Shown piece by piece: positions 1-5,910 of a stretch of DNA of 6,810 nt. The position numbers and the translations under genes were made by a program. The stretch is taken from the NCBI RefSeq assembly GCF_937976265.1, contig NZ_CALJRX010000079.1:1-6810 (forward strand), read 5' to 3'. Numbering within the stretch: position 1 is the stretch's first letter; each line of letters opens with the position of its first letter. The notes beneath the pieces are model-generated. The model was given only the letters and a program-made list of their open reading frames with translations. It was not told where the DNA came from and ran no database searches. This DNA comes from an uncultured Haemophilus sp. (lineage in GTDB: Bacteria > Pseudomonadota > Gammaproteobacteria > Enterobacterales > Pasteurellaceae).

Positions 1-206
1 GAACGAGCACGACCTGTACCTTTTTGACGCCAAGGTTTTTTACCTGAACCAGACACTTCAGCACGAGTTTTTTGCGCACGAGTACCTTGACGAGCACCTG
101 CTGCATAAGCAACAACAACTTGGTGAATCAAAGCTTCGTTAAACTCACGTCCGAAGGTAGTTTCAGAAACAGTTAGTGCGTTTGCACCTACAACTTGTAA
201 TTCCAT
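1..206 (-). CDS. rplD: 50S ribosomal protein L4, N-terminal part (cut by window edge)
   Basis: Third gene of the S10 operon. L4 is an early-assembling large-subunit protein that binds 23S rRNA and lines the exit tunnel. In E. coli it also represses its own operon through the S10 leader. The visible 68 codons read [20 protein letters not shown] and continue into the conserved basic segment with [16 protein letters not shown] (about residues 53-68), where the tunnel-reaching loop begins. The ATG at 204-206 is preceded by a strong AGGAGAT Shine-Dalgarno in the 15-nt gap after rplC. The C-terminal two thirds lie beyond position 1. The match to known L4 sequences is very close, so the identity is secure. 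Regulation by the leader at about 1177-1364 is inferred from E. coli. Confidence 0.97.
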
Positions 207-221
207 CTCTATCTCCTAGAC

Positions 222-848
222 TTATGCTTTAACTGCCGGCTTAACGATAACATCGCCATTGATAGCACCAGGTACAGAACCTTTTACTAATAGCAATTTA
301 CGCTCAGCATCTACACGAACAACTTCAAGTGATTGAACGGTTACACGCTCAGCACCTAAATGTCCTGCCATTTTTTTACCTTTAAACACACGACCTGGAG
401 TTTGGTTTTGACCAATAGAACCAAGTACACGATGTGATAAAGAGTTACCGTGTGTAGCATCTTGAGTACGGAAGTTCCAACGTTTAACACCACCTTGGAA
501 ACCTTTACCTTTAGAAGTACCAGTAACATCTACTTTTTTAACATCTGCAAAGATGTCAACATTGATTTCTTGACCTAAAGTGAATTCTTCACCTTCAGTA
601 CGAAATTCCCATAAACCGCGACCAGCTTCAACACCTGCTTTCACGAAATGACCTGCTTCAGGTTTAGTTACACGATTCGCTTTTTTAGAACCAGTAGTAA
701 CTTGAACTGCAGTATAGCCATCGTTTTCAAGAGTTTTAACTTGAGTTACGCGGTTGGCTTCGATTTCGATAACGGTAACTGGTACAGAAACACCGTCTTC
801 ATTGAAGATACGGGTCATACCAACTTTACGACCGACTAAACCAATCAT
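222..848 (-). CDS. rplC: 50S ribosomal protein L3
   Basis: Second gene of the S10 operon, 208 aa against 209 in E. coli. L3 binds 23S rRNA early in 50S assembly and reaches toward the peptidyl transferase centre. Visible hallmarks are the N-terminus MIGLVGRKVGMTRIF, the segment GTSKGKGFQGGVKRW (about residues 110-124), the central extension with HGNSLSHR (133-140) and GSIGQNQTPG (143-152), and the C-terminus VIVKPAVKA. Gln149 matches E. coli Gln150, which PrmB methylates; modification here is inferred. The ATG start follows AGAGG in the 16-nt gap after rpsJ, and rplD follows 15 nt beyond the stop, so the three genes are one transcription unit. Nothing is unusual about the gene. Confidence 0.98.
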   Translation of the reverse strand: MIGLVGRKVGMTRIFNEDGVSVPVTVIEIEANRVTQVKTLENDGYTAVQVTTGSKKANRVTKPEAGHFVKAGVEAGRGLWEFRTEGEEFTLGQEINVDIFADVKKVDVTGTSKGKGFQGGVKRWNFRTQDATHGNSLSHRVLGSIGQNQTPGRVFKGKKMAGHLGAERVTVQSLEVVRVDAERKLLLVKGSVPGAINGDVIVKPAVKA

Positions 849-864
849 TGTAATAACCTCTTAA

Positions 865-1176
865 TTAACCTAGGCTGATCTGCACGTCCACGCCGGCAGC
901 CAAATCTAAACGCATTAATGCATCAACAGTTTTTTCTGTTGGCTCTACGATATCTACTAAACGTTTGTGTGTACGAATTTCGTATTGATCACGCGCGTCT
1001 TTGTTCACGTGTGGAGAAATCAACACGGTGAAACGCTCTTTACGAGTTGGTAAAGGGATTGGACCACGAACTTGTGCACCAGTACGTTTAGCTGTTTCTA
1101 CGATCTCCGCAGTAGATTGATCGATCAAACGGTGATCGAAAGCTTTTAAGCGGATACGGATTCTTTGGTTCTGCAT
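865..1176 (-). CDS. rpsJ: 30S ribosomal protein S10 (NusE)
   Basis: First gene of the S10 operon, 103 aa, the usual length. S10 sits in the 30S head. As NusE in E. coli it also pairs with NusB in transcription antitermination. The sequence opens [20 protein letters not shown] and carries the family signature in the loop around residues 38-72 ([14 protein letters not shown] to YEIRTHKRL). The frame stays open 17 codons further upstream to a GTG at 1227. I reject that start because it lies inside the leader hairpin and lacks homology to S10. The ATG at 1174-1176 gives the family N-terminus and has GGAG about 10 nt upstream. Expression is probably under L4 feedback through the leader. Confidence 0.98.
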
Positions 1177-1364
1177 TAGACCAGAGCTCCAATAAAATTT
1201 AGCTAATAAAAAACTAACACCAATCACAATTCTAACTTCAAAATAGAAAAGGAGGTGTAAGTTACCTGTTATATAGTCTCCAAATCGGAAACATTGTTAG
1301 TATTACATATCGTAATACTCGTTTAATAAATGATTACATTAAACGGCTTTCAATATCTGAAAGC
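1177..1364 (-). promoter_or_regulatory. S10 operon leader (probable L4-responsive attenuator)
   Basis: Untranslated leader of about 188 nt between the S10 promoter and the rpsJ start; the E. coli leader is 172 nt. On the minus strand it shows, in transcript order: an 8-bp hairpin (GGCTTTCA, loop GATAT) at 1345-1365; an 8-bp hairpin (AGTATTAC, loop GATAT) at 1299-1319; a 6-bp hairpin with one wobble pair (GTTTCC/GGAGAC, loop GATTT) at 1276-1292; and a long irregular hairpin at 1214-1261. The last one pairs CTTACACC with GGTGTTAG (one T-T mismatch), has an inner TTCTA/TAGAA stem at 1230-1248, and is followed by six T's at 1208-1213. That is the layout of the E. coli L4-dependent termination hairpin. 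Published work reports L4 control of this operon beyond E. coli in gammaproteobacteria. Its action here is inferred from position and structure. Confidence 0.85.
1208..1261 (-). terminator. attenuator hairpin plus U-tract in the S10 leader
   Basis: Arms 1254-1261 (CTTACACC in the transcript) and 1214-1221 (GGTGTTAG) form seven pairs with one mismatch. They enclose a second stem, TTCTA/TAGAA, at 1244-1248 and 1230-1234. Six T's follow at once. A competing small hairpin, AGGT/ACCT at 1253-1256 and 1264-1267, uses part of the same 5' arm, so the two cannot form together. By analogy with E. coli this is where L4, with NusA, would cause premature termination. The stem is too imperfect to be a strong factor-independent terminator. 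Confidence 0.6.
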
Positions 1365-1370
1365 CCGTGG

Positions 1371-1399
1371 ATATTACACAAAAACACCTAATTATGCAA
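1371..1399 (-). promoter_or_regulatory. S10 operon promoter
   Basis: On the minus strand, -35 TTGCAT (1394-1399) and -10 TAATAT (1371-1376) are separated by exactly 17 nt. The discriminator CCACGGG is GC-rich, as in promoters under stringent (ppGpp) control, and AT-rich DNA lies upstream of the -35. Transcription should start at about 1364-1366, right at the 5' arm of the first leader hairpin. This promoter lies downstream of the ftsX terminator, so the S10 operon is probably transcribed independently. Confidence 0.8.
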
Positions 1400-1427
1400 G
1401 CTTTTTGTTCAATTAATTTCCACATAC

Positions 1428-1493
1428 AAAAAAGTGCGGTCATTTTCCCGAATGTTTTTCAGATGAAAACACGACAAAAAATGACCGCACTTT
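1428..1493 (-). terminator. USS-pair terminator after ftsX
   Basis: A perfect 16-bp inverted repeat, AAAGTGCGGTCATTTT at 1431-1446 against its complement at 1478-1493, with a 31-nt loop. The ftsX transcript reads through it and then meets a run of T's (complement of 1428-1433), the form of an intrinsic terminator. Each arm is a full uptake signal (AAGTGCGGT at 1432-1440 and its complement at 1484-1492). The loop has its own small stem at 1453-1459/1465-1471. Paired USS serving as terminators are well known in Haemophilus. It lies 15 nt past the ftsX stop and about 30 nt upstream of the S10 -35 box. Confidence 0.85.
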
Positions 1494-1507
1494 AATATAA
1501 ATGAAAT

Positions 1508-2440
1508 CTATAGTTTGTTATCTAACATTGCTATATGTCTTGTTGCGGCAATCCAAGCTCCAACATAGCCCATAATCAAGCAGCTGACTAATAAGAAGAT
1601 TAGCTCACCAACACCTAATCCATTGAGCTCAAATGTAACCGCAAAGATATCCGTTACATATTTCACCGCTGAAGTAAAGTACCCGACAATAAGGCTGCTA
1701 AACAGCGCTGCAACCAATCCGCCCAACACCGCATAAATCATGCCTGTATAAAGATAAGGACGAAGAATGAATTGATCTGTCGCACCTAATAGTTTCATCA
1801 CATCAATGCTTGCTCGGCTACTATAAACATCCGAGCGAATACTATTTCCGATAACAAGGAATACCGCAATAGTCATCAAAACCGTGCAAAAAATTGCTAC
1901 ATGCGCAAATAGCCACGAAAGTGCGGTCAATTTTTCCATCCAATCGTTATCTAAACGAACTTCTTGCACACCTTTAATTTTATTTAAGTTGGTACGTAAT
2001 TCTGCTCGTTTTTCAGATGCATTAAAGTCTTTAGACGGCTTCACCATCACCACTGCCGGTAATGGGTTGTCATCTAAAATCTCTAATTCTTCACCAAAAC
2101 CAGACCAACTTTTAAATTCTTTCAAACTGTCTTGGCGAGAAACATAATTTAACGATTCCACACCTTCTTGTTGACGGATTTTTTCCACCACCAAGTTGGC
2201 ATCTTCTTCACTTAAATTTTTGTGTAAATAGATTGTGAGATCGCTTTCCGGATAAAATTGAGTCGTCGCTAAGTGTAAATTTTTCCATAACAAATAACTC
2301 ACCGTTGGAATCGTGAGAGACACGGCAATCACAAGAATTGTTAGCAATGTACCAAATTTACGTTTTACTAAATCGTTCAAAACAGAACGCAAAGTATAAG
2401 CAGTTTGCACGCCAAAAGAAGCATCAATACGTCTTGTCAT
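1508..2440 (-). CDS. ftsX: cell division protein FtsX, permease-like subunit
   Basis: Membrane partner of FtsE. In E. coli the FtsEX complex joins the divisome and uses ATP binding and hydrolysis to switch on septal peptidoglycan hydrolases through EnvC. The 310-aa protein has the FtsX layout: cytoplasmic N-terminus, first membrane segment about 30-52, a periplasmic domain about 55-170, then three membrane segments about 173-198, 229-256 and 278-299. The conserved motif AVFLVIGNSIRSDVYSSRASIDVMKLLGATDQFILRPY spans about 192-229. The ATG follows the ftsE stop by 9 nt, and the stop codon of ftsE merges into its Shine-Dalgarno (TAAGGAT). A USS at 1919-1927 lies within the codons for KLTALS (170-175), just before the second membrane segment. 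Confidence 0.96.
   Translation of the reverse strand: MTRRIDASFGVQTAYTLRSVLNDLVKRKFGTLLTILVIAVSLTIPTVSYLLWKNLHLATTQFYPESDLTIYLHKNLSEEDANLVVEKIRQQEGVESLNYVSRQDSLKEFKSWSGFGEELEILDDNPLPAVVMVKPSKDFNASEKRAELRTNLNKIKGVQEVRLDNDWMEKLTALSWLFAHVAIFCTVLMTIAVFLVIGNSIRSDVYSSRASIDVMKLLGATDQFILRPYLYTGMIYAVLGGLVAALFSSLIVGYFTSAVKYVTDIFAVTFELNGLGVGELIFLLVSCLIMGYVGAWIAATRHIAMLDNKL
1919..1927 (+). repeat. DNA uptake signal sequence inside ftsX
   Basis: Perfect AAGTGCGGT core preceded by A and followed by the AT-rich tail CAATTTTT, as in extended Hin-type USS. The gene is read on the other strand, where it encodes TALS within KLTALS at the end of the periplasmic domain. It marks DNA for uptake by natural competence in this clade. 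Confidence 0.9.
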
Positions 2441-2449
2441 TTTTTATCC

Positions 2450-3106
2450 TTAATAGCGTAAATAGCCTTGTTCAAGCACAAGACATGGTTTTGGTTTTTG
2501 TTGAATTAAATTGATATCGTGTGTCGCAATTAACACTGTCATGCCTAAACGATTAAATTCTTCAAACAGATTAAAAATCCCTAAAGAAAGTTCACCATCT
2601 AAGTTGCCTGTTGGCTCATCGGCTAATAAAAGTTGCGGTTTATGCACAATGGCGCGCGCAATATCCACGCGTTGTTGTTCCCCACCTGAGATTTGTGGCG
2701 GCATATAATTCGCTTTACTGCGTAAGCCCACTCGATCTAGCGCAACCAATGCGCGTGTATGTGCTTCTTTCGGATTCATTCCCGCAATAATCAATGGCAG
2801 CGCCACATTTTCTGCCACACTACGATCCGTTAATAAACGATAGTCTTGGTGAACCATACCGATTTGGCGACGTAAAAATGGGATTTCATATTTGGACAAA
2901 CGCGTAATATCGTGGCCATTAAACCAAATATTACCGGCATTCGCCTTTTCCATTCCCATGATTAATTTAAGCAAGGTACTTTTACCTGCGCCAGAATGCC
3001 CAACAAGATAAGTCATGCTTCCGACAGGAAGATGAAAATTTAAGCCTTGTAAAGCCGGCTGAGTCGCACCGTGATAAGCTTTAGAGACATTTGAAAATCG
3101 AATCAC
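2450..3106 (-). CDS. ftsE: cell division ATP-binding protein FtsE
   Basis: Cytoplasmic ATPase of the FtsEX divisome complex, 218 aa, normal for the family. All ABC motifs are present: Walker A GHSGAGKST (36-44), Q-loop Gln87 in MVHQDYR, signature ISGGEQQR (139-146, Ile where Leu is common), Walker B LLLADEP (159-165, catalytic Glu164), D-loop GNLD (167-170) and switch His196 in ATHD. The start codon is GTG (complement of 3104-3106), with AAGGAA upstream in the 14-nt gap after ftsY. It gives the family N-terminus MIRFSNVSKAY. ftsX follows 9 nt after the stop, so ftsY-ftsE-ftsX form one operon, the same order as in E. coli. Confidence 0.97.
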   Translation of the reverse strand: MIRFSNVSKAYHGATQPALQGLNFHLPVGSMTYLVGHSGAGKSTLLKLIMGMEKANAGNIWFNGHDITRLSKYEIPFLRRQIGMVHQDYRLLTDRSVAENVALPLIIAGMNPKEAHTRALVALDRVGLRSKANYMPPQISGGEQQRVDIARAIVHKPQLLLADEPTGNLDGELSLGIFNLFEEFNRLGMTVLIATHDINLIQQKPKPCLVLEQGYLRY

Positions 3107-3120
3107 TTTATTATTCCTTT
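3107..3120 (-). promoter_or_regulatory. ftsE: ribosome binding site for the GTG start of ftsE
   Basis: The whole ftsY-ftsE gap reads AAAAAGGAATAATAAA on the minus strand up to the GTG. AAGGAA sits about 7 nt before the GTG, which supports this rare start codon. The first in-frame ATG lies far inside the ATP-binding domain and would remove the beta strand before Walker A. Confidence 0.7.
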
Positions 3121-4578
3121 TTATTCTTCATTTTCGTGAACAAACAATGCTTCAATAAATTCTTCTGCATTAAATTCGCGTAAATCTTCAATCTTTTCAC
3201 CCACACCAATATAACGAATTGGTAAATTAAATTGATCTGCAATGGCGAAGATTACCCCACCTTTTGCTGTTCCGTCTAATTTGGTTAATGTAATACCTGT
3301 TAACCCAACCGCTTCATTAAAGAGTTTGGCTTGGCTAATTGCATTCTGCCCTGTACCCGCATCTAAGGTCAGCATAATTTCGTGCGGTGCGGTTTCATCG
3401 TATTTTCTCATGACGCGAACAATTTTCTTCAATTCATCCATGAGATTATTTTTATTTTGTAAACGTCCTGCCGTATCCGCAATTAAAATATCAATGTTAC
3501 GTGCTGCGGCAGATTGCATCGCATCAAAAATCACTGACGCAGAATCTGAACCCGTACTTTGTGCCACCACCGGAATATTGTTACGCTCACCCCATACTTG
3601 AAGTTGTTCTACTGCTGCGGCACGGAAAGTATCCCCCGCTGCTAACATGACTGATTTACCTTCATTTTGGAATTTACGAGCTAACTTACCAATTGTGGTT
3701 GTTTTACCTACACCATTCACGCCAACCATTAAAATAACATAGGGTTTTTTAGTCGTATCAATAACTAGCGGCTGCGCGACAGGTTTTAAGATCTCCGCCA
3801 TTTCAACTTTAAGTTGTTGATAAAGCAATTCTGCATCTTGTAATTGTTTGCGACTTGCGTGCTCCGTTAAATTCTTAATGATTTTATTCGTTGTTGGCAC
3901 ACCAATATCGGCAATCAAAAGCTGCTCTTCTAACTCATCAAACAAATCATCATCAATTTTTTTGCCTAAAAAGAAAGAACGGAAACCCGCACCAATATTT
4001 TGCTTGGTTTTGAGTAAGCCTTTAACTAAACGACTGAAAAAGCCACCTTCACTTGGCTTTTCTTGCGTCTCGGTATTGGTATCTGAACGGAATTCATCTT
4101 TAACATCTTCAACAATTTCAGGCTCAATCTCCGCTTCAACCACAGGAAGATCTTCAACGACGTTATCTTGTTCAATAATACTTTCTGTTGGTTCTTCCGT
4201 AGAAAGTGCGGTAGCAATTTCTTCTGTTTTTACCGTTTCTTCGTCAATTGTTTCAATCACCGGTGTATCTAAAACAGGCTCAATATTGACCGCACTTTCA
4301 GGTGAAATCACTTCTTCTACGATAGGTTCAATATGCTCAACAACTGCATTCTCAGCTTTATCCTCTTGCAGCTGTTCAGCTAATTCCTGTAATTCTTCCT
4401 GTTCAACTTGTTCTAATTGAACGTTCTTATCAGTATGAACGATCTCTTCCGTAGGCGAAACGTCGGCAGATTCGACAGATGGCTCTTCAATAATTGGCTC
4501 AATTTTTTGTTCTTCTTGCTTTTTATTGCGACCAAAAAGGGAGGCCCAAAATCCACCTTTTTTCTTTTCTTCTGACAT
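3121..4578 (-). CDS. ftsY: signal recognition particle receptor FtsY
   Basis: GTPase that docks SRP-ribosome complexes carrying nascent membrane proteins at the inner membrane. From the ATG at 4576-4578 it is 485 aa. The frame continues seven codons further up, but MSEEKKKGGFWASLFGRNKK matches the short basic, amphipathic N-terminus of E. coli FtsY, and GAGAAG lies just upstream. Order: membrane-binding tip (1-20), a long Glu-rich acidic A domain (about 21-177), a second amphipathic helix GGFFSRLVKGLLKTKQNIG (178-196), N domain with KKIDDDLFDELEEQLL (206-221), then the G domain. GTPase motifs are GVNGVGKTTT (286-295), DTFRAAA (316-322), DTAGR (368-372), TKLDG (432-436) and GVGE (458-461). The A domain holds two USS and repeated EPI(I/V)EE units. 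Confidence 0.97.
   Translation of the reverse strand: MSEEKKKGGFWASLFGRNKKQEEQKIEPIIEEPSVESADVSPTEEIVHTDKNVQLEQVEQEELQELAEQLQEDKAENAVVEHIEPIVEEVISPESAVNIEPVLDTPVIETIDEETVKTEEIATALSTEEPTESIIEQDNVVEDLPVVEAEIEPEIVEDVKDEFRSDTNTETQEKPSEGGFFSRLVKGLLKTKQNIGAGFRSFFLGKKIDDDLFDELEEQLLIADIGVPTTNKIIKNLTEHASRKQLQDAELLYQQLKVEMAEILKPVAQPLVIDTTKKPYVILMVGVNGVGKTTTIGKLARKFQNEGKSVMLAAGDTFRAAAVEQLQVWGERNNIPVVAQSTGSDSASVIFDAMQSAAARNIDILIADTAGRLQNKNNLMDELKKIVRVMRKYDETAPHEIMLTLDAGTGQNAISQAKLFNEAVGLTGITLTKLDGTAKGGVIFAIADQFNLPIRYIGVGEKIEDLREFNAEEFIEALFVHENEE
4204..4212 (+). repeat. DNA uptake signal sequence in the ftsY acidic domain
   Basis: Perfect AAGTGCGGT. On the coding strand it encodes TALS in EEIATALSTEEP, inside the low-constraint acidic region. 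It faces opposite to the USS at 4289-4297. Confidence 0.85.
4289..4297 (-). repeat. second DNA uptake signal sequence in the ftsY acidic domain
   Basis: Perfect AAGTGCGGT on the minus strand, with the AT-rich tail CAATATTG. It is read as part of ESAVNIEP. It lies 76 nt beyond the oppositely oriented copy at 4204-4212, too far apart to suggest a terminator, and it is within coding sequence. Confidence 0.85.
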
Positions 4579-4619
4579 AAATTCTTCTCTTAAACACAAA
4601 TCTGTAAAAAATACTGCCT

Positions 4620-4625
4620 ATTCTA
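4620..4625 (-). promoter_or_regulatory. probable promoter of ftsY-ftsE-ftsX (extended -10)
   Basis: On the minus strand TGCTAGAAT gives a TGn extension and a -10 of TAGAAT, about 40 nt before the ftsY start. No good -35 stands at 16-18 nt, which an extended -10 can tolerate. The 98-nt gap to rsmD must hold promoters for both directions. On the plus strand a TAAACT at about 4638 is the best -10 candidate for rsmD, but it has no recognisable -35, so I leave it unannotated. Confidence 0.45.
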
Positions 4626-4676
4626 GCAAAAAATCGTCTAAACTAAGCACAATTTTCACTAAAAATCTGTTTCTTT

Positions 4677-5261
4677 ATGAAAAAAATGCAAGTTCAAAAT
4701 GCTAAAGGCGAAGTTCGAATCATCGCGGGTCTTTGGCGTGGGCGAAAATTACCGGTTTTAAATGCAGAAGGTTTGCGTCCAACAGGCGATCGCGTAAAAG
4801 AAACCTTATTCAACTGGTTGATGCCTTACATTGTAGATAGCCATTGCCTTGATTGCTTTGCCGGTAGTGGCTCACTTGGTTTTGAAGCCCTTTCTCGCCA
4901 AGCAAAACAGGTGACGTTTTTAGAGTTAGATAAAAATGTGGCAAACCAATTAAAGAAAAATTTGCAAACACTAAAAACAACGAGTGAACAAGCTCAAGTG
5001 ATCAATCAAAATAGTTTGGAATTTTTAAAACAAGCGCAAAATCAACCGCACTTTGATGTGGTATTTTTAGATCCGCCTTTCCATTTTGGTTTAGCTGAAC
5101 AAGCAATAGCTCTCTTAGAGGAAAAGAATTGGCTGTTACCTCATGCATTGATTTATGTGGAAACAGAAAAAGACAAACCGCTTAGCGTGCCTGACAATTG
5201 GCAATTACTAAAAGAAAAAACTACAGGTATGGTGAGTTATCGCCTGTATCAAAAAGATTAG
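4677..5261 (+). CDS. rsmD: 16S rRNA (guanine(966)-N2)-methyltransferase
   Basis: Uses S-adenosylmethionine to methylate the exocyclic amine of G966 in 16S rRNA, near the P site, in assembled or nearly assembled 30S subunits. The 194-aa product follows E. coli RsmD closely: substrate-binding start GEVRIIAGLWRGRKLPV (11-27), LRPTGDRVKETLFNWL (33-48), SAM-binding motif LDCFAGSGSLGFEALSR (58-74), and catalytic DPPF (132-135). A USS at 5045-5053 falls in QPHFD (123-127). It is transcribed divergently from ftsY, as in E. coli. No Shine-Dalgarno is visible before ATG 4677, nor before the in-frame ATG at codon 4, so the start is chosen by homology and initiation may be weak. trmL follows after 9 nt. 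Confidence 0.96.
   Translation: MKKMQVQNAKGEVRIIAGLWRGRKLPVLNAEGLRPTGDRVKETLFNWLMPYIVDSHCLDCFAGSGSLGFEALSRQAKQVTFLELDKNVANQLKKNLQTLKTTSEQAQVINQNSLEFLKQAQNQPHFDVVFLDPPFHFGLAEQAIALLEEKNWLLPHALIYVETEKDKPLSVPDNWQLLKEKTTGMVSYRLYQKD
5045..5053 (-). repeat. DNA uptake signal sequence inside rsmD
   Basis: Perfect AAGTGCGGT on the minus strand with tail TGATTTTG. The gene reads it as QPHFD between the SAM fold and the DPPF motif. Confidence 0.85.
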
Positions 5262-5270
5262 GAAATTATT

Positions 5271-5747
5271 ATGTTAGATATTGTGTTATACGAACCTGAA
5301 ATTCCACAAAATACGGGAAATATTATTCGTCTTTGTGCGAACACTGGCTTTCGCCTTCATTTAATCGAGCCGCTTGGCTTTACATGGGATGATAAAAAAT
5401 TACGTCGCTCAGGTTTGGATTATCATGAATTTGCTGAAATCAAAAAGCATAAAACTTTTGAAGCCTTTTTAGAAAGTGAAAAACCGAAACGTCTTTTTGC
5501 ACTCACCACTAAAGGCGGCCCCGCACATAGCGAAGTGCAATTTGAATTAGGGGATTATTTGATGTTTGGTCCTGAAACACGTGGTATTCCCATGTCTATT
5601 TTAGATAGTATGCCAATGGAGCAAAAAATCCGGATTCCTATGACAGCAAATAGCCGTAGCATGAACTTATCCAACTCTGTAGCCGTGACGATTTACGAGG
5701 CGTGGCGACAACTTGGTTATGAAGGCGCAGTGAATTTAAATCGATAA
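5271..5747 (+). CDS. trmL: tRNA (cytidine/uridine-2'-O-)-methyltransferase TrmL
   Basis: SPOUT-class enzyme (formerly YibK) that in E. coli 2'-O-methylates wobble position 34 of two tRNA-Leu species. The 158-aa product is the normal length for this minimal family and close to the E. coli protein throughout: MLDIVLYEPEIPQNTGNIIR (1-20), LCANTGFRLHLIEPLGF (21-37), and the trefoil-knot SAM-binding motifs FGPETRG (99-105), IRIPM (120-124) and SRSMNLSNS (128-136). The start is ATG with AGGAAA upstream, partly formed by the stop codon of rsmD, so the two genes are probably cotranscribed and translationally linked. A strong terminator follows 14 nt after the stop. Confidence 0.97.
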   Translation: MLDIVLYEPEIPQNTGNIIRLCANTGFRLHLIEPLGFTWDDKKLRRSGLDYHEFAEIKKHKTFEAFLESEKPKRLFALTTKGGPAHSEVQFELGDYLMFGPETRGIPMSILDSMPMEQKIRIPMTANSRSMNLSNSVAVTIYEAWRQLGYEGAVNLNR

Positions 5748-5761
5748 ACAATCTGTAAAAT

Positions 5762-5802
5762 AGCCGCTTATTTTCTTAACAAAAATAGGTGGCTTTCTTT
5801 TT
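5762..5802 (+). terminator. intrinsic terminator of rsmD-trmL
   Basis: A 13-bp stem (AGCCGCTTATTTT at 5762-5774 against AAAATAGGTGGCT at 5782-5794, two G-T wobbles) with a 7-nt loop, followed by TTTCTTTTT. It faces the plus strand and closes the methyltransferase operon just before the CRP site. Confidence 0.85.
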
Positions 5803-5812
5803 GCATTTAAAT

Positions 5813-5828
5813 TGTGATCTTGGTCACA
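5813..5828. promoter_or_regulatory. CRP (cAMP receptor protein) binding site
   Basis: TGTGATCTTGGTCACA is a perfect two-half-site CRP dyad (TGTGA-N6-TCACA), flanked by AAAT upstream and ATAT downstream. The T at the third position (TGTGA rather than TGCGA) marks an ordinary CRP site, not a Sxy-dependent competence site. Its centre at 5820.5 is 61.5 nt before the start site predicted from the -10 box at 5869-5874, the classical class I spacing for CRP activation. Confidence 0.85.
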
Positions 5829-5845
5829 TATCTGCAAATTTAATA

Positions 5846-5874
5846 TTCCCTTTTTTTAAAAACAGCAGTATAAA
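5846..5874 (+). promoter_or_regulatory. CRP-dependent class I promoter
   Basis: A -10 box TATAAA at 5869-5874 has a poor -35 (TTCCCT at 5846-5851, 17-nt spacer, three of six matches). That combination suits a promoter that needs an activator. The start predicted 7-8 nt past the -10 is about 5881-5882, which places the CRP site centre at -61.5. The transcript runs rightward into 5882-6195. Confidence 0.65.
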
Positions 5875-5910
5875 TAAATTACATTTAGAGAGGGATCTCG
5901 ATGTACTCCA

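Noticed and set aside
1177..1227. 17-codon upstream extension of rpsJ to a GTG at 1227
   Set aside because: It lies inside the attenuator hairpin, has no S10 homology, and the ATG at 1176 gives the exact 103-aa family length.
1248..1258. AAAAGGAGGTG on the plus strand, resembling a perfect Shine-Dalgarno
   Set aside because: No reading frame follows on the plus strand; it is the complement of the S10 leader attenuator arm.
3375..3390. GTGCGGTGCGGTTT in ftsY as another uptake signal
   Set aside because: It lacks the AA before GTGCGGT (GGTGCGGT), so it is not a perfect core.
3848..4420. Long plus-strand frame (190 codons) opposite ftsY
   Set aside because: A Ser-rich shadow of the Glu-rich acidic domain on the coding strand, with no homology and no initiation signal.
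4579..4599. Seven-codon upstream extension of ftsY (MCLREEF)
   Set aside because: The ATG at 4578 gives the conserved MSEEKKKGGFW tip and has a purine-rich site just upstream; the longer start would place the protein start close to the predicted transcription start.
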